Shown here: positions 1 through 7,740 of the stretch, piece by piece
How the letters are laid out: each line of letters begins with the position of its first letter
Position numbering within the stretch: the first letter of the stretch is position 1
NCBI GenBank assembly: GCA_965230195.1
Contig: OZ245997.1
Location: 3,472,001 to 3,536,000 of the forward strand
DNA from: Putridiphycobacter sp965230195
GTDB lineage: Bacteria; Bacteroidota; Bacteroidia; Flavobacteriales_D; Crocinitomicaceae
DNA length: 64,000 nt
Direction: 5' to 3'
Notes under the pieces: model-generated
The model's input: only the letters and a program-made list of their open reading frames with translations
What the model was told of the DNA's origin: nothing
The model's database searches: none
Program-made: the position numbers and the translations under genes

Positions 1-319
1 CAAAATATTCAACTTTTAACAAGCTGGTATCCTGATGATGATCAGAACGACCGCTACCCAACTGATCGAACAGGATAACAGGTCTTTTTTTTGTTAAACT
101 TTCAAACAGGTAAAATGAACGGGATGTACCACCCGGCCCGCCGTGCATCATTATAATTGGTGCTGCATCACCCGATCCTAATATCCTATACCATAATTTG
201 CCACCCTTAACATCAACATAGCCTTGACCTTCGGTAAGAACAGGGTTAGTTTGCATGGTTGCATTTCCACTATGACATGTGATGACAAGAAAATAAAATA
301 AGAATACTAAGTGTTTCAT
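1..319 (-). CDS. Alpha/beta hydrolase, proline iminopeptidase-like (N-terminal fragment)
   Basis: The reading frame starts at an ATG whose complement is at 317-319 and runs off the left edge of the window, so only about 106 residues are visible. The protein begins with a hydrophobic signal-like segment (MKHLVFLFYFLVITCHSGN), possibly a lipoprotein signal because a Cys lies at about residue 15. It continues with MHGGPGG and LFDQLGSGRSD, the oxyanion HGGPG loop and following strand typical of proline iminopeptidases and related alpha/beta hydrolases. The catalytic nucleophile elbow would lie beyond the edge. The lipoprotein hydrolase at 25816-26865 has the same HGGPG and DQR layout and may be a distant paralogue. 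The family call is firm; substrate unknown. Confidence 0.85.
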   Translation of the reverse strand, partial: MKHLVFLFYFLVITCHSGNATMQTNPVLTEGQGYVDVKGGKLWYRILGSGDAAPIIMMHGGPGGTSRSFYLFESLTKKRPVILFDQLGSGRSDHHQDTSLLKVEYF

Positions 320-495
320 ATAAGTTTTTATTGACTGCCAAATTTACTTAATTTCATCTGTAATTATTTTGATTTCGGCGATCAGTTTATCTGAGATATA
401 AGTAATTCGTTATTGTCTCATGCATAATTTAAAGATTCAGGATATATTTTACCAATTACAACTCAGAATTTTAACTAAAAATGATTCTGTTATGA

Positions 496-503
496 TATTT
501 TTG
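496..503 (+). promoter_or_regulatory. Candidate Bacteroidota -7 promoter element (TATTTTTG)
   Basis: TATTTTTG matches the Bacteroidota sigma-A -7 consensus TAnnTTTG exactly and lies 25 bases before the ATG at 529. No good TTTG -33 element is visible at the usual distance, so this rests on one half of the promoter only. Confidence 0.4.
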
Positions 504-528
504 TACATATCAACTCAAAGTGATTAAA

Positions 529-3243
529 ATGAAAGTACTTACCATTATACAGGCAATAAAAAAGTATGCCTTTCTCTTTTTTATGTTTATTATAAACGTA
601 AATGCTTTTAGTCAAAGTGTATCAACCGAATGGTCCGGTTCGTTTGGTAGCACCTCGGCTGATTGGGGATATTCAATAGTAAAAGACCACCAGGGTAATA
701 TACTTGTAGCTGGGCGTTTCATTAATACAGTCGACTTTGACCCGGGACCATCTACCTATAATTTAACTGGGAACGGATTACACACATTTATTTTGAAGCT
801 GGATGCGAATGGTAATTTTTTATGGGTGAAGGCAGTGGGTGGAAATTTACTTGGTCTTGATAAATCGATCGCTGTGGATATTGATGATAACGTATATCTA
901 ACAGGGAATTATAGCGGAACAATTGATTTTGATCCTTCTGCAAATACATTCAATTTATCATCAGTTGATAATTCAACAGATGCCTTTATTTTAAAACTGA
1001 CTTCAGCAGGACAATTTGTTTGGGCTAAGTCGATAGGAGGAGATGGGTACGAACGGGGAAGTTCTATTGCTATTGACCATAATCAAAACGTATGCATTGT
1101 CGGAAATTATGCTGACACAGCTGATTTTGATCCGGGACCAGGGGTTTACCAATTAATTTCAGAAACTAATTCCATTGGAAGCTCTTATGATGTATATATC
1201 TTGAAACTCGATTCAGCAGGCCAGTTCATCTGGGCTAAATCAGTTGGAGGAGAACAAGGGGATTATGGTAATTCTATTGCAGTGGATACATTAGGAAATA
1301 TTTATACGACAGGTGCTTACAGAGAAACAGCCGATTTTAATCCGGGATCAGGGGTTAATAATTTAAATTCCAGTTGGTGGTCAGAAGACATTTTTGTATT
1401 GAAGTTAGACCCTGCAGGTAATTATGTCTGGGCCAAGTCAATGGGAGGGACCTCCTCCGGAGATGAAGGGTTTTCTATTTGGATCGATCAACATGAGCGG
1501 GTATATGTAACCGGAGCCTTTAAATCAACAGCTGACTTTGACCCATCAGGCAATACATTTAATTTGACTTCAGGAGGATCTGATGATAGTTTTATTTTAA
1601 GGTTAAATAGTGACGGTACACTGAACTGGGCTAAGTCAGTCAGAGGATCGTCACCAAATAAAGGAAGGTCAATCACCACCAATGCCAGTGGTGATGTTTA
1701 TGTGACGGGTTATTATTTTGGTTTAACCGACTTTGATCCTGCAGCAGGTATAACCTACTATGAAAATAGCTCCCACTATGATATTTATGTTTTAAAACTG
1801 GATTCCAATGGTTTGTTTGATTGGACCGCGAATATGGGCGGTTCAGAAGCTGATTTTGGGTACAGTATAATTACGGGCAGTAATGATGATGAAATATACC
1901 TGACAGGTTCTTTTAAAGATACAATTGATCTGGATCCGGGAATTGACACGGTAACACATATTTCAAATGGTAATTATGATGCCTTTGTACAAAAATTAGT
2001 GGAGTGTAAAAATACCGGGTTGGACATTATAACTGCATGCGGCAGCTATACCTGGATTGATGGTACAACTTACACAAGTAATAATTTTACAGCTACCCAT
2101 ACTTTAACCAATATAGCAGGGTGTGACTCTGTAATTACCTTAAACCTTACCCTTAACAATCCAACTACTGGTGATGATACAATTGTAGCTTGTGACAGTT
2201 ATACCTGGATTGATGGAATTACCTATACCACAAGTAGTGATACAATTACTGATACCCTGACCAATACTGTCGGTTGCGATTCTGTAGTTACCTTACACCT
2301 GACCATTCTGGAGTCCACCAGTTCAGTTGATTCTGTTGTGGCATGTGGTAGTTATACCTGGATTAATGGCATAACTTATACTGCCAGTACAAATACAGTA
2401 ACAGATACTTTAACCAATGTAGCGGGGTGCGATTCGGTTATTCATTTAAATTTGACCATAAATCAACCTAACTCAGGTACTGACATAATTACTGCATGTG
2501 ATGAATATACCTGGATTGATGGTTTGACCTATACTTCGAGTAATACATCAGCTACTCATATACTTTCCAATAGTAATGGCTGTGACTCTGTGGTGACCTT
2601 AAACCTTACCATTTTACAATCCAGTGGTTCTGTTGATATGGTAACAGCTTGTCAGTCCTATACCTGGATGGATGGTGTTACCTATACGGCCAGTAATAAT
2701 ACTGCTACCCATATTTTAACCAACGTTGTGGGATGTGACTCTGTTATTACACTTAACCTGACAATTAATTCGGTTGATACAAGTGCCGGCTTTGACGGTA
2801 CATTGCTGAATGCTAATGCTGCCAATGCTTCATTTCAATGGCTGGATTGTGAAAACGGATACCAGGTTATCACAGGAGAAACAGGGCCTTCGTACGGACC
2901 GGATAATTTGGGAACATATGCCGTTGAAATTACACAAAACACCTGTGTGGATACTTCACGTTGTATTGTGGTAGATGGATTTGCTGGTACAAAAGCCGAA
3001 GAAATGAGCGCTATCTTAAAATACTATCCTAATCCAACCTCCGATTTTATATTTATTGAGCTGCCGGATAAAGATAAACTTCAATTAATTCAACTTAGAA
3101 CCACAGATGGCAAACTGGTTTATCAACGGGAAATCAATGAGGATATAATTAAACTTGAGCTGCCGGAAATCAATGGGATTTATTTCATAAGTATAGTGGA
3201 TACCAATGGAGAAGTCAATATTTTTAAGGTCATTAAAAATTAA
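529..3243 (+). CDS. Secreted SBBP-repeat protein with five Cys-rich repeats and T9SS sorting domain
   Basis: This 904-residue protein starts at ATG 529; a GTG three codons upstream is less likely. A signal peptide (to about ...NVNAFSQS) is followed by six to seven units of about 70 residues with DFDPGP and KLDxxGxxxWAKSxGG motifs, which is the SBBP/beta-propeller-like repeat. Residues of about 503-757 hold five near-identical 51-residue units of the type C-x-SYTWIDG...GCDSVxTLNLT. The C-terminus (YPNPTSDF ... FKVIKN) is a type A T9SS sorting domain, so the protein should cross the outer membrane and be surface-bound or released. Binding or structural function is likely, since no enzyme motif is seen. 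The gene stands alone. Confidence 0.85.
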   Translation: MKVLTIIQAIKKYAFLFFMFIINVNAFSQSVSTEWSGSFGSTSADWGYSIVKDHQGNILVAGRFINTVDFDPGPSTYNLTGNGLHTFILKLDANGNFLWVKAVGGNLLGLDKSIAVDIDDNVYLTGNYSGTIDFDPSANTFNLSSVDNSTDAFILKLTSAGQFVWAKSIGGDGYERGSSIAIDHNQNVCIVGNYADTADFDPGPGVYQLISETNSIGSSYDVYILKLDSAGQFIWAKSVGGEQGDYGNSIAVDTLGNIYTTGAYRETADFNPGSGVNNLNSSWWSEDIFVLKLDPAGNYVWAKSMGGTSSGDEGFSIWIDQHERVYVTGAFKSTADFDPSGNTFNLTSGGSDDSFILRLNSDGTLNWAKSVRGSSPNKGRSITTNASGDVYVTGYYFGLTDFDPAAGITYYENSSHYDIYVLKLDSNGLFDWTANMGGSEADFGYSIITGSNDDEIYLTGSFKDTIDLDPGIDTVTHISNGNYDAFVQKLVECKNTGLDIITACGSYTWIDGTTYTSNNFTATHTLTNIAGCDSVITLNLTLNNPTTGDDTIVACDSYTWIDGITYTTSSDTITDTLTNTVGCDSVVTLHLTILESTSSVDSVVACGSYTWINGITYTASTNTVTDTLTNVAGCDSVIHLNLTINQPNSGTDIITACDEYTWIDGLTYTSSNTSATHILSNSNGCDSVVTLNLTILQSSGSVDMVTACQSYTWMDGVTYTASNNTATHILTNVVGCDSVITLNLTINSVDTSAGFDGTLLNANAANASFQWLDCENGYQVITGETGPSYGPDNLGTYAVEITQNTCVDTSRCIVVDGFAGTKAEEMSAILKYYPNPTSDFIFIELPDKDKLQLIQLRTTDGKLVYQREINEDIIKLELPEINGIYFISIVDTNGEVNIFKVIKN
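2035..2799 (+). repeat. Five in-frame 153-bp tandem repeats inside the T9SS protein gene
   Basis: Repeat units begin at 2035, 2188, 2341, 2494 and 2647, an exact period of 153 bp, each coding for 51 residues with the core C-x-SYTW(I/M)(D/N)G and GCDSV. The DNA copies have diverged although the protein motif is kept, which points to old duplications under selection. Confidence 0.9.
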
Positions 3244-3316
3244 TTTTCCTCCAATTGTCCCTTTTCCTGACCTTCGTTCGTTGATGGGTAAATGAATCAA
3301 CTAAAAAAATAGAATT

Positions 3317-3664
3317 ATGGCAGAATTTATGTTATTAATGAGAAACGAAGGTATTCCAATGATGAATCTTTCAGAAGAAGAAAAAGGAGCGGTAATGGCA
3401 GAGTGGGGAGCCTGGATGGGAAATTTAAAAGAGCAGGGAAAGCTTAAAGGAGGACTTCCGTTCAATCCGGCCTCAGCTGTTGTGATTAACAGTGAAAAAG
3501 AAAGCAAAAGTGGTTATTTTACTTCAGGAAATGATGTAAACGTAGGTGGTTTTATTCACCTGGAAGTGGCAGATATTGATGAAGCCATAGCGATTGCTAA
3601 AACAACACCGAGTCTTCATGGACCGGGAAGTACGGTAGAAGTGAAAGAGTTTATGGAGATGTAA
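3317..3664 (+). CDS. YCII/DGPF-family protein
   Basis: This 115-residue cytoplasmic protein starts MAEFMLLMRNEG, with a GGLPF turn in the middle and HLEVADIDEAIAIAK near the end. That is the layout of the YCII-related (DGPF) family, small ferredoxin-like-fold proteins often found beside sigma factors, with mostly unknown function. It has no signal peptide. The length is normal for the family. It ends just before a hairpin terminator at 3692-3737 and appears to be a single-gene unit. Confidence 0.75.
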   Translation: MAEFMLLMRNEGIPMMNLSEEEKGAVMAEWGAWMGNLKEQGKLKGGLPFNPASAVVINSEKESKSGYFTSGNDVNVGGFIHLEVADIDEAIAIAKTTPSLHGPGSTVEVKEFMEM

Positions 3665-3691
3665 ACATTTGAACCGACTCAGACTTAAATT

Positions 3692-3737
3692 AAAAGGCTG
3701 AATTCTATGTTGTGAAACAAAGAATCCGGCCTTTTTT
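3692..3737 (+). terminator. Rho-independent terminator, probably bidirectional
   Basis: A 15-base stem (3692-3706 with 3721-3735; 13 of 15 pair canonically, the rest as G-U) closes a 14-base loop and is followed by a T run at 732-737. It lies between two convergent genes (ends at 3664 and 3754), and the A-rich left flank would give a U run on the minus strand as well. Confidence 0.75.
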
Positions 3738-3753
3738 ATTGCTCAGTAATATG

Positions 3754-4323
3754 TTAACAACCTACGATTTTTTTAACACTCATTGTACCATCCTTGTAAA
3801 CTATCCTAAAATCAATTCTTTCCAAAGTGCAGCGTGGTTCAATAACGAATTGAACATACCCGCCAATCTCAAAGTCGCTTGTACCGGTTAATTCAATATT
3901 CTGGGTATAGGTTGTGTTTTCTCGCACAAAATTAGCTGGTTCCTGTACCCATGGTTCAAATTGCACAGTCGATTTAGGGATTTCTATTAGTCCTCCGTTT
4001 TTAACCAGATGATCGTTGTCTTCAATAATAACCTTTAAAAGTCCTGAAAAATCACCTTTGGTGTTTGGTGAAATATAAAAAGCACCGCTATCAAGGTTGA
4101 TATCCGTTTTTAAGGCATAAGCATTGTTAGAAATTGTTTCAACCCTGAAATCCATATTATACGAGGGAAGATCGGTATTACAATAGGGTTGTGGCAAGGG
4201 TCTGGGTATACAGGTTTGTACTGGTGGTTCTGTTACAGTAATAACCTTTTTTTGATTGTGCAGATAACCGGCAATACAACCAACACAAATTAATAAAGAA
4301 AAAAAAGTAATAAGCTTGTTCAT
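3754..4323 (-). CDS. Hypothetical exported protein, possible lipoprotein
   Basis: This 189-residue protein starts with a hydrophobic segment MNKLITFFSLLICVGC that ends in a Cys at residue 16. This could be a lipobox, although the Cys at -3 is unusual. The mature part has a Pro/Cys-rich stretch (PVQTCIPRPLPQPYC) and then beta-strand-like sequence with no motif I recognise. It is divergent from the membrane-bound winged-helix regulator at 4487, an arrangement often seen for a regulator and its target, so it may be controlled by that protein. Function unknown. Confidence 0.7.
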   Translation of the reverse strand: MNKLITFFSLLICVGCIAGYLHNQKKVITVTEPPVQTCIPRPLPQPYCNTDLPSYNMDFRVETISNNAYALKTDINLDSGAFYISPNTKGDFSGLLKVIIEDNDHLVKNGGLIEIPKSTVQFEPWVQEPANFVRENTTYTQNIELTGTSDFEIGGYVQFVIEPRCTLERIDFRIVYKDGTMSVKKIVGC

Positions 4324-4486
4324 GATAAATTGTTTTTAGTAAGTAATCAGATGTGCCGCGGAGGCAGTATCAATGTTTACTTTCAAAGCTAGAGCAGACG
4401 ATTCCCAAAAGTGTTAAAAGAATGTAAAATAAGTGTCAACAACTGCAAAAAATCATTATTTTGACTGTTATTTGCAGAAAAAAGAC

Positions 4487-5350
4487 ATGAAACTCAAGGG
4501 GTACCTGTTCGTGATTCCGGCTTTAATTCTTCTCCTGATCTGGGGATTCACATTGACATACGGAACTAAAGACAAATCATTGGAGAAAGTCCGGGTGGTG
4601 CTTCGTGATGCCGGTCACCAATTATTGTTATCAGGTAACGACAGTACATCCCTGGTATTACCAATCAAAAAAACAGATGAAACAAGTTATGAATTGTCTT
4701 TTGAGCAACCTTTTTCCTTCGAGCCGGATAGCTTGGTAGCTATTCTTGACCGCTGCATTCAGGGTAAAGCTTTGTCAGATGATTATTTTGTTGAAGTGTT
4801 GGATTGTCAGCAACAGAATGTGGTTTATAGTTATGAGAGCAGTGCCAAAGCAGGTGAAAGTATTATTCCCTGCAGGGGGAGGGCTTATCCTGAAGATTGT
4901 TATATTTTTAATTTATCCTTTATCAGTAATGGTGGTTTTTCCAACCGCGCTGTTATATGGATACTTCCTGTTGCAATATTGCTGTTAATTGCTTTTGGTG
5001 TGTTTGGTTTAAAAAAGAAACAGCCGGAAGTGTCCGAAAATACTATTGATAGTGAGGGTATTTCAATTGGCCGGTTTAGGTTTTTTCCGGAACAGAACAA
5101 ACTCATCAAATCATCAGAAGAGATCAGTTTATCAAATAAGGAATGCGACTTACTGGCCATTTTTATAACCCAGCCCAATCAAATTGTTAAGCGTGAAGAA
5201 CTAACCAAAAGGGTATGGGAAGACAATGGCGTAATTGTGGGCAGAAGTCTCGATACCTATATTTCCAAGTTAAGGAAAAAGCTAAGGGCTGACGAGTCCG
5301 TTAAACTAACTAATGTTCATGGTGTAGGTTATAAACTCGAAATGCCCTGA
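4487..5350 (+). CDS. Membrane-anchored OmpR/ToxR-type winged-helix regulator
   Basis: A GTG further upstream (4433) is open, but ATG 4487 gives a clean N-terminal membrane segment (MKLKGYLFVIPALILLLIWG), so I take this start (287 residues). A periplasmic domain of about 140 residues with four Cys follows, then a second membrane segment (AVIWILPVAILLLIAFGVFGL). The C-terminal 95 residues are a Trans_reg_C winged helix (ISLSNKECDLLAIF ... SLDTYISKLRKKL ... VHGVGYKLE). This is the CadC/ToxR idea with reversed order: the sensor domain is between two membrane helices and the DNA-binding domain is C-terminal in the cytoplasm. It lacks a receiver domain. The likely target is the divergent gene at 3754-4323. 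Confidence 0.8.
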   Translation: MKLKGYLFVIPALILLLIWGFTLTYGTKDKSLEKVRVVLRDAGHQLLLSGNDSTSLVLPIKKTDETSYELSFEQPFSFEPDSLVAILDRCIQGKALSDDYFVEVLDCQQQNVVYSYESSAKAGESIIPCRGRAYPEDCYIFNLSFISNGGFSNRAVIWILPVAILLLIAFGVFGLKKKQPEVSENTIDSEGISIGRFRFFPEQNKLIKSSEEISLSNKECDLLAIFITQPNQIVKREELTKRVWEDNGVIVGRSLDTYISKLRKKLRADESVKLTNVHGVGYKLEMP

Positions 5351-5364
5351 CCAGTGGAATACGA

Positions 5365-5979
5365 TTACTTTGTTTTAATACTGCAGCCAATCGCTTTTGT
5401 ATAGCTGGGTTTAATCTTTTCACCAGCCTCCAACGCGTTAATGGCATTTGCCAGATACCTTTCCTTAACTTCCGATTCATTTCTGGCGTTGTCGTCAATG
5501 GCTCCAATATATTGAACCACTCTGTTTTTATCCAGTAAATAAACATGTGGTGTTCTGGTAGCACCATATTGCGGATAAACCTTTTGCCCCTCGTCAAACA
5601 GGTATAAAAAGTTAAACCCTTTTTCCTTTGCTCTTTTCTTCATGTTATCATAACTGTCTTCCGGCACAACGGTTGGGTCATTAGGATTAATGGCTATTAC
5701 GGGATAGCCCTTTGGACCAAATTCCTTTTGAAGTGCTATAATCCTGTCTTCGTACAATTTGGCATATGGACAGTGGTTACAGGTGAAAATAACGATATAG
5801 CCCTTTGCATCTTTTTGATCGGCAAGAGAATGCATTTTACCGTCAACCCCTTTCAGGGAAAAATCAGTGGCTGTATCTCCAACAGCATAACCACTGGCAG
5901 TATCTTTTTCAGTTAACATCATTGATGTACTGGTGAGTAAAACACCGGCCAGTACAAATAGCATTACATTTTTAATCAT
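5365..5979 (-). CDS. Exported thioredoxin-fold protein (AhpC/TSA type)
   Basis: This 204-residue protein has an N-terminal signal segment and then an AhpC/TSA-like thioredoxin fold: VGDTATDFSLKGVDG, an active site TCNHCPYA (CxxC) at about residues 71-74 and the cis-Pro motif TPHVYLLD. It belongs to the group often named 'thioredoxin family protein' with a CNHCP motif. It probably acts in periplasmic redox chemistry. Its start overlaps the stop of the TlpA-like gene upstream by 8 bases, so the two are an operon. Partner proteins unknown. Confidence 0.85.
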   Translation of the reverse strand: MIKNVMLFVLAGVLLTSTSMMLTEKDTASGYAVGDTATDFSLKGVDGKMHSLADQKDAKGYIVIFTCNHCPYAKLYEDRIIALQKEFGPKGYPVIAINPNDPTVVPEDSYDNMKKRAKEKGFNFLYLFDEGQKVYPQYGATRTPHVYLLDKNRVVQYIGAIDDNARNESEVKERYLANAINALEAGEKIKPSYTKAIGCSIKTK

Positions 5980-6490
5980 TTATCTTTAAAATTGCAGTTA
6001 ATAATTCATTATAAGAATGAAAAGACTGTTCATAAAATAGTTTTTCATTGCCTTTTATCACTAAAGTTGCCGGAATAGCACCCGACCATGAGGAATCCAC
6101 CTGGTTAATCCACGTGTTGACTTTCCCATCAGTAAGTACTATCACTTCATTACTAATATTATTTGCTTTGATGAACGGCTTTAATTTAGTTTCAATTTGC
6201 GCTTCAAAGTCCAGGCTGACCAAAACCAACTGTATAACTGGTTTACCCTGGTACTGATTTAATGAATCAAAATAGGGGAGTTCCTGTATACAGGGTTTAC
6301 ACCAGGTAGCCCAAAAGTTGTAAACCATAATGGTATCATTTGAAATACTGTTAAGGTGTTTGCTTTCAAAGTTTTCAAATTGTTCCATTACCGCTATTTC
6401 TTCAACAGCAACAGACTCATTACTTTGCGCTGACAAATGAAATAGTGCACCAAAAGAAAAGTAAAGAATACAAACCAACCTGCTCATCAT
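5972..6490 (-). CDS. TlpA-like thiol-disulfide oxidoreductase
   Basis: A 172-residue protein with a signal peptide (MMSRLVCILYFSFGALFHLSA) and a TlpA/ResA-type thioredoxin fold: VYNFWATWCKPCIQELPYF with the WCxPC active site and a later GAIPATLVI with the cis-Pro. The first open codon is a TTG at 6496; ATG 6490 (or 6487) is the better start. It would reduce or oxidise periplasmic cysteines. It is first in a two-gene operon with the thioredoxin-fold gene at 5365, which points to a shared redox job. Confidence 0.85.
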   Translation of the reverse strand: MMSRLVCILYFSFGALFHLSAQSNESVAVEEIAVMEQFENFESKHLNSISNDTIMVYNFWATWCKPCIQELPYFDSLNQYQGKPVIQLVLVSLDFEAQIETKLKPFIKANNISNEVIVLTDGKVNTWINQVDSSWSGAIPATLVIKGNEKLFYEQSFHSYNELLTAILKIND

Positions 6491-6642
6491 TGTCAAAAAT
6501 ACGGAATTAATATTGACCTGATTTTAAAATTAGATTTTTTAACAATAAACGCCCTTTATGGTTTTTTTAACCATAATACCTGATCCTGAAACAGACTTAA
6601 ATGAGGCAAACCATTGGAATGAAATATAACTGTCTAACGTTC

Positions 6643-6686
6643 TGTATAAAAAGCAGCGCAGCGACCCGCAGGGTGCTTTTTATACA
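6643..6686. repeat. Long perfect hairpin with attC-like edge
   Basis: TGTATAAAAAGCA (6643-6655) and TGCTTTTTATACA (6674-6686) form a perfect 13-bp inverted repeat around an 18-base G+C-rich spacer. Read on the minus strand, the right flank ends AACGTTAGACA, which fits the GTTRRRY core at the 3' side of an integron attC site; the opposite core is degenerate (TCTACAA). It sits 88 bases past the AbiJ-like gene's stop, where a cassette attC would be. The hairpin is certain; its role as a recombination site is an inference. It could also be a terminator. Confidence 0.55.
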
Positions 6687-6774
6687 TTCTTTTGTAGAGT
6701 TTATGTTTTCAAATTTGTAATAGTAAAATTACTGAGAACAAGAGTGAGTTTAATTAAGGCCATAATTAAGTTCA

Positions 6775-7641
6775 TTATTCCTGTAAGTTTATTCCATTCT
6801 TATTTGCTTTTGAAACTAAGAAATTAATAAAAGCGCTACATGTAACGAGCATAAATTTGGCTTCATCATATGTGCAATTGTTATCATCTTTTAACGCATG
6901 TCTTATTCCATCACCATCACTTGTATAACCATATATTTGCTTAAATCCTTTTTCAAGTGAAGGGTGTATTTGTATTTTTGCTTTTATTTTATCAAGTGCC
7001 CCTGAGAGACTATCCTTTTTATTTTCAGATAGTTTCTTAGCTATACTTTCAACAGCTGAAATTGATTCTTTGACAGAGTTTCGATAATCGGGATTCTCTT
7101 TATCAGATAACTTCACTAGAGCTGCATTGAGATGAACATTTACATTATTAAGAGAAGAAAGTAGTTTTGTTTTTTCAATTGCTTCTTGAATTTCACCAAC
7201 CTCTAGTTCATTAGAAATGGGAGCAACATTTCCTTTAATTATTCTATAAGCTGAGTTTTCCTTTTCAAGGACTGTGTTTGTAAATTCTATAAAATTATCA
7301 TTTGAAAAAATAATTTCATCATAGTCTAAGGTTGCAATAAATTCAATGAAATCATATACTTGGTGCCAGTAATATTTAAAAAATCGCTTTTTAATTATTT
7401 CCTCTGCGTCATAATGACTACTAGGAATATTATCTATTGGTTCCTTATAAAAGTTAATCCATAAAACTTTGCAAAAAATCTCAAACTCAGTATCTCCGCT
7501 AAACTGACTGTATTTTGCAATTTCATCTAAAAAATGTATTTTAATTCCATTCCATAGACTATTGAGAAGATCTTGGTCTATTGATTCAAGTTGAATCGGT
7601 TTGGATTCTGGGGTAATTCCCATTCGTTTGGAGAAAGTCAT
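6775..7641 (-). CDS. AbiJ-like abortive infection protein (AbiJ-NTD4 with HEPN-like C-terminus)
   Basis: The 288-residue protein begins with SKRMGITPESKPIQLESID...LLNSLWN, which I recognise as the AbiJ N-terminal domain 4 signature found in phage abortive-infection proteins. The C-terminal 100 residues (ESIAKKLSENKKDSLSGALDKI ... GIRHALKDD...DEAKFMLVTCSAFINFLVSKA) match the HEPN-like abortive infection C-terminal domain, a likely RNase. It lies 99 bases downstream of an OLD-family gene on the same strand, and both probably form a defence module. The region is visibly more AT-rich than the neighbouring genes, in line with transfer. Target RNA unknown. Confidence 0.7.
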   Translation of the reverse strand: MTFSKRMGITPESKPIQLESIDQDLLNSLWNGIKIHFLDEIAKYSQFSGDTEFEIFCKVLWINFYKEPIDNIPSSHYDAEEIIKKRFFKYYWHQVYDFIEFIATLDYDEIIFSNDNFIEFTNTVLEKENSAYRIIKGNVAPISNELEVGEIQEAIEKTKLLSSLNNVNVHLNAALVKLSDKENPDYRNSVKESISAVESIAKKLSENKKDSLSGALDKIKAKIQIHPSLEKGFKQIYGYTSDGDGIRHALKDDNNCTYDEAKFMLVTCSAFINFLVSKANKNGINLQE

Positions 7642-7740
7642 AATTATTCTTGTCTCTATTGTTTAAAACGTTCCGACTATGAAGTGTAGAAACGGTTTGG
7701 TTGGTTAGGGCTATGCTTTATAATCATTGTTGACTGCAGT

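Noticed and set aside
4433..4486. GTG start for the winged-helix regulator
   Set aside because: It would add 18 residues before the membrane helix without a good translation start; ATG 4487 fits a signal-anchor start.
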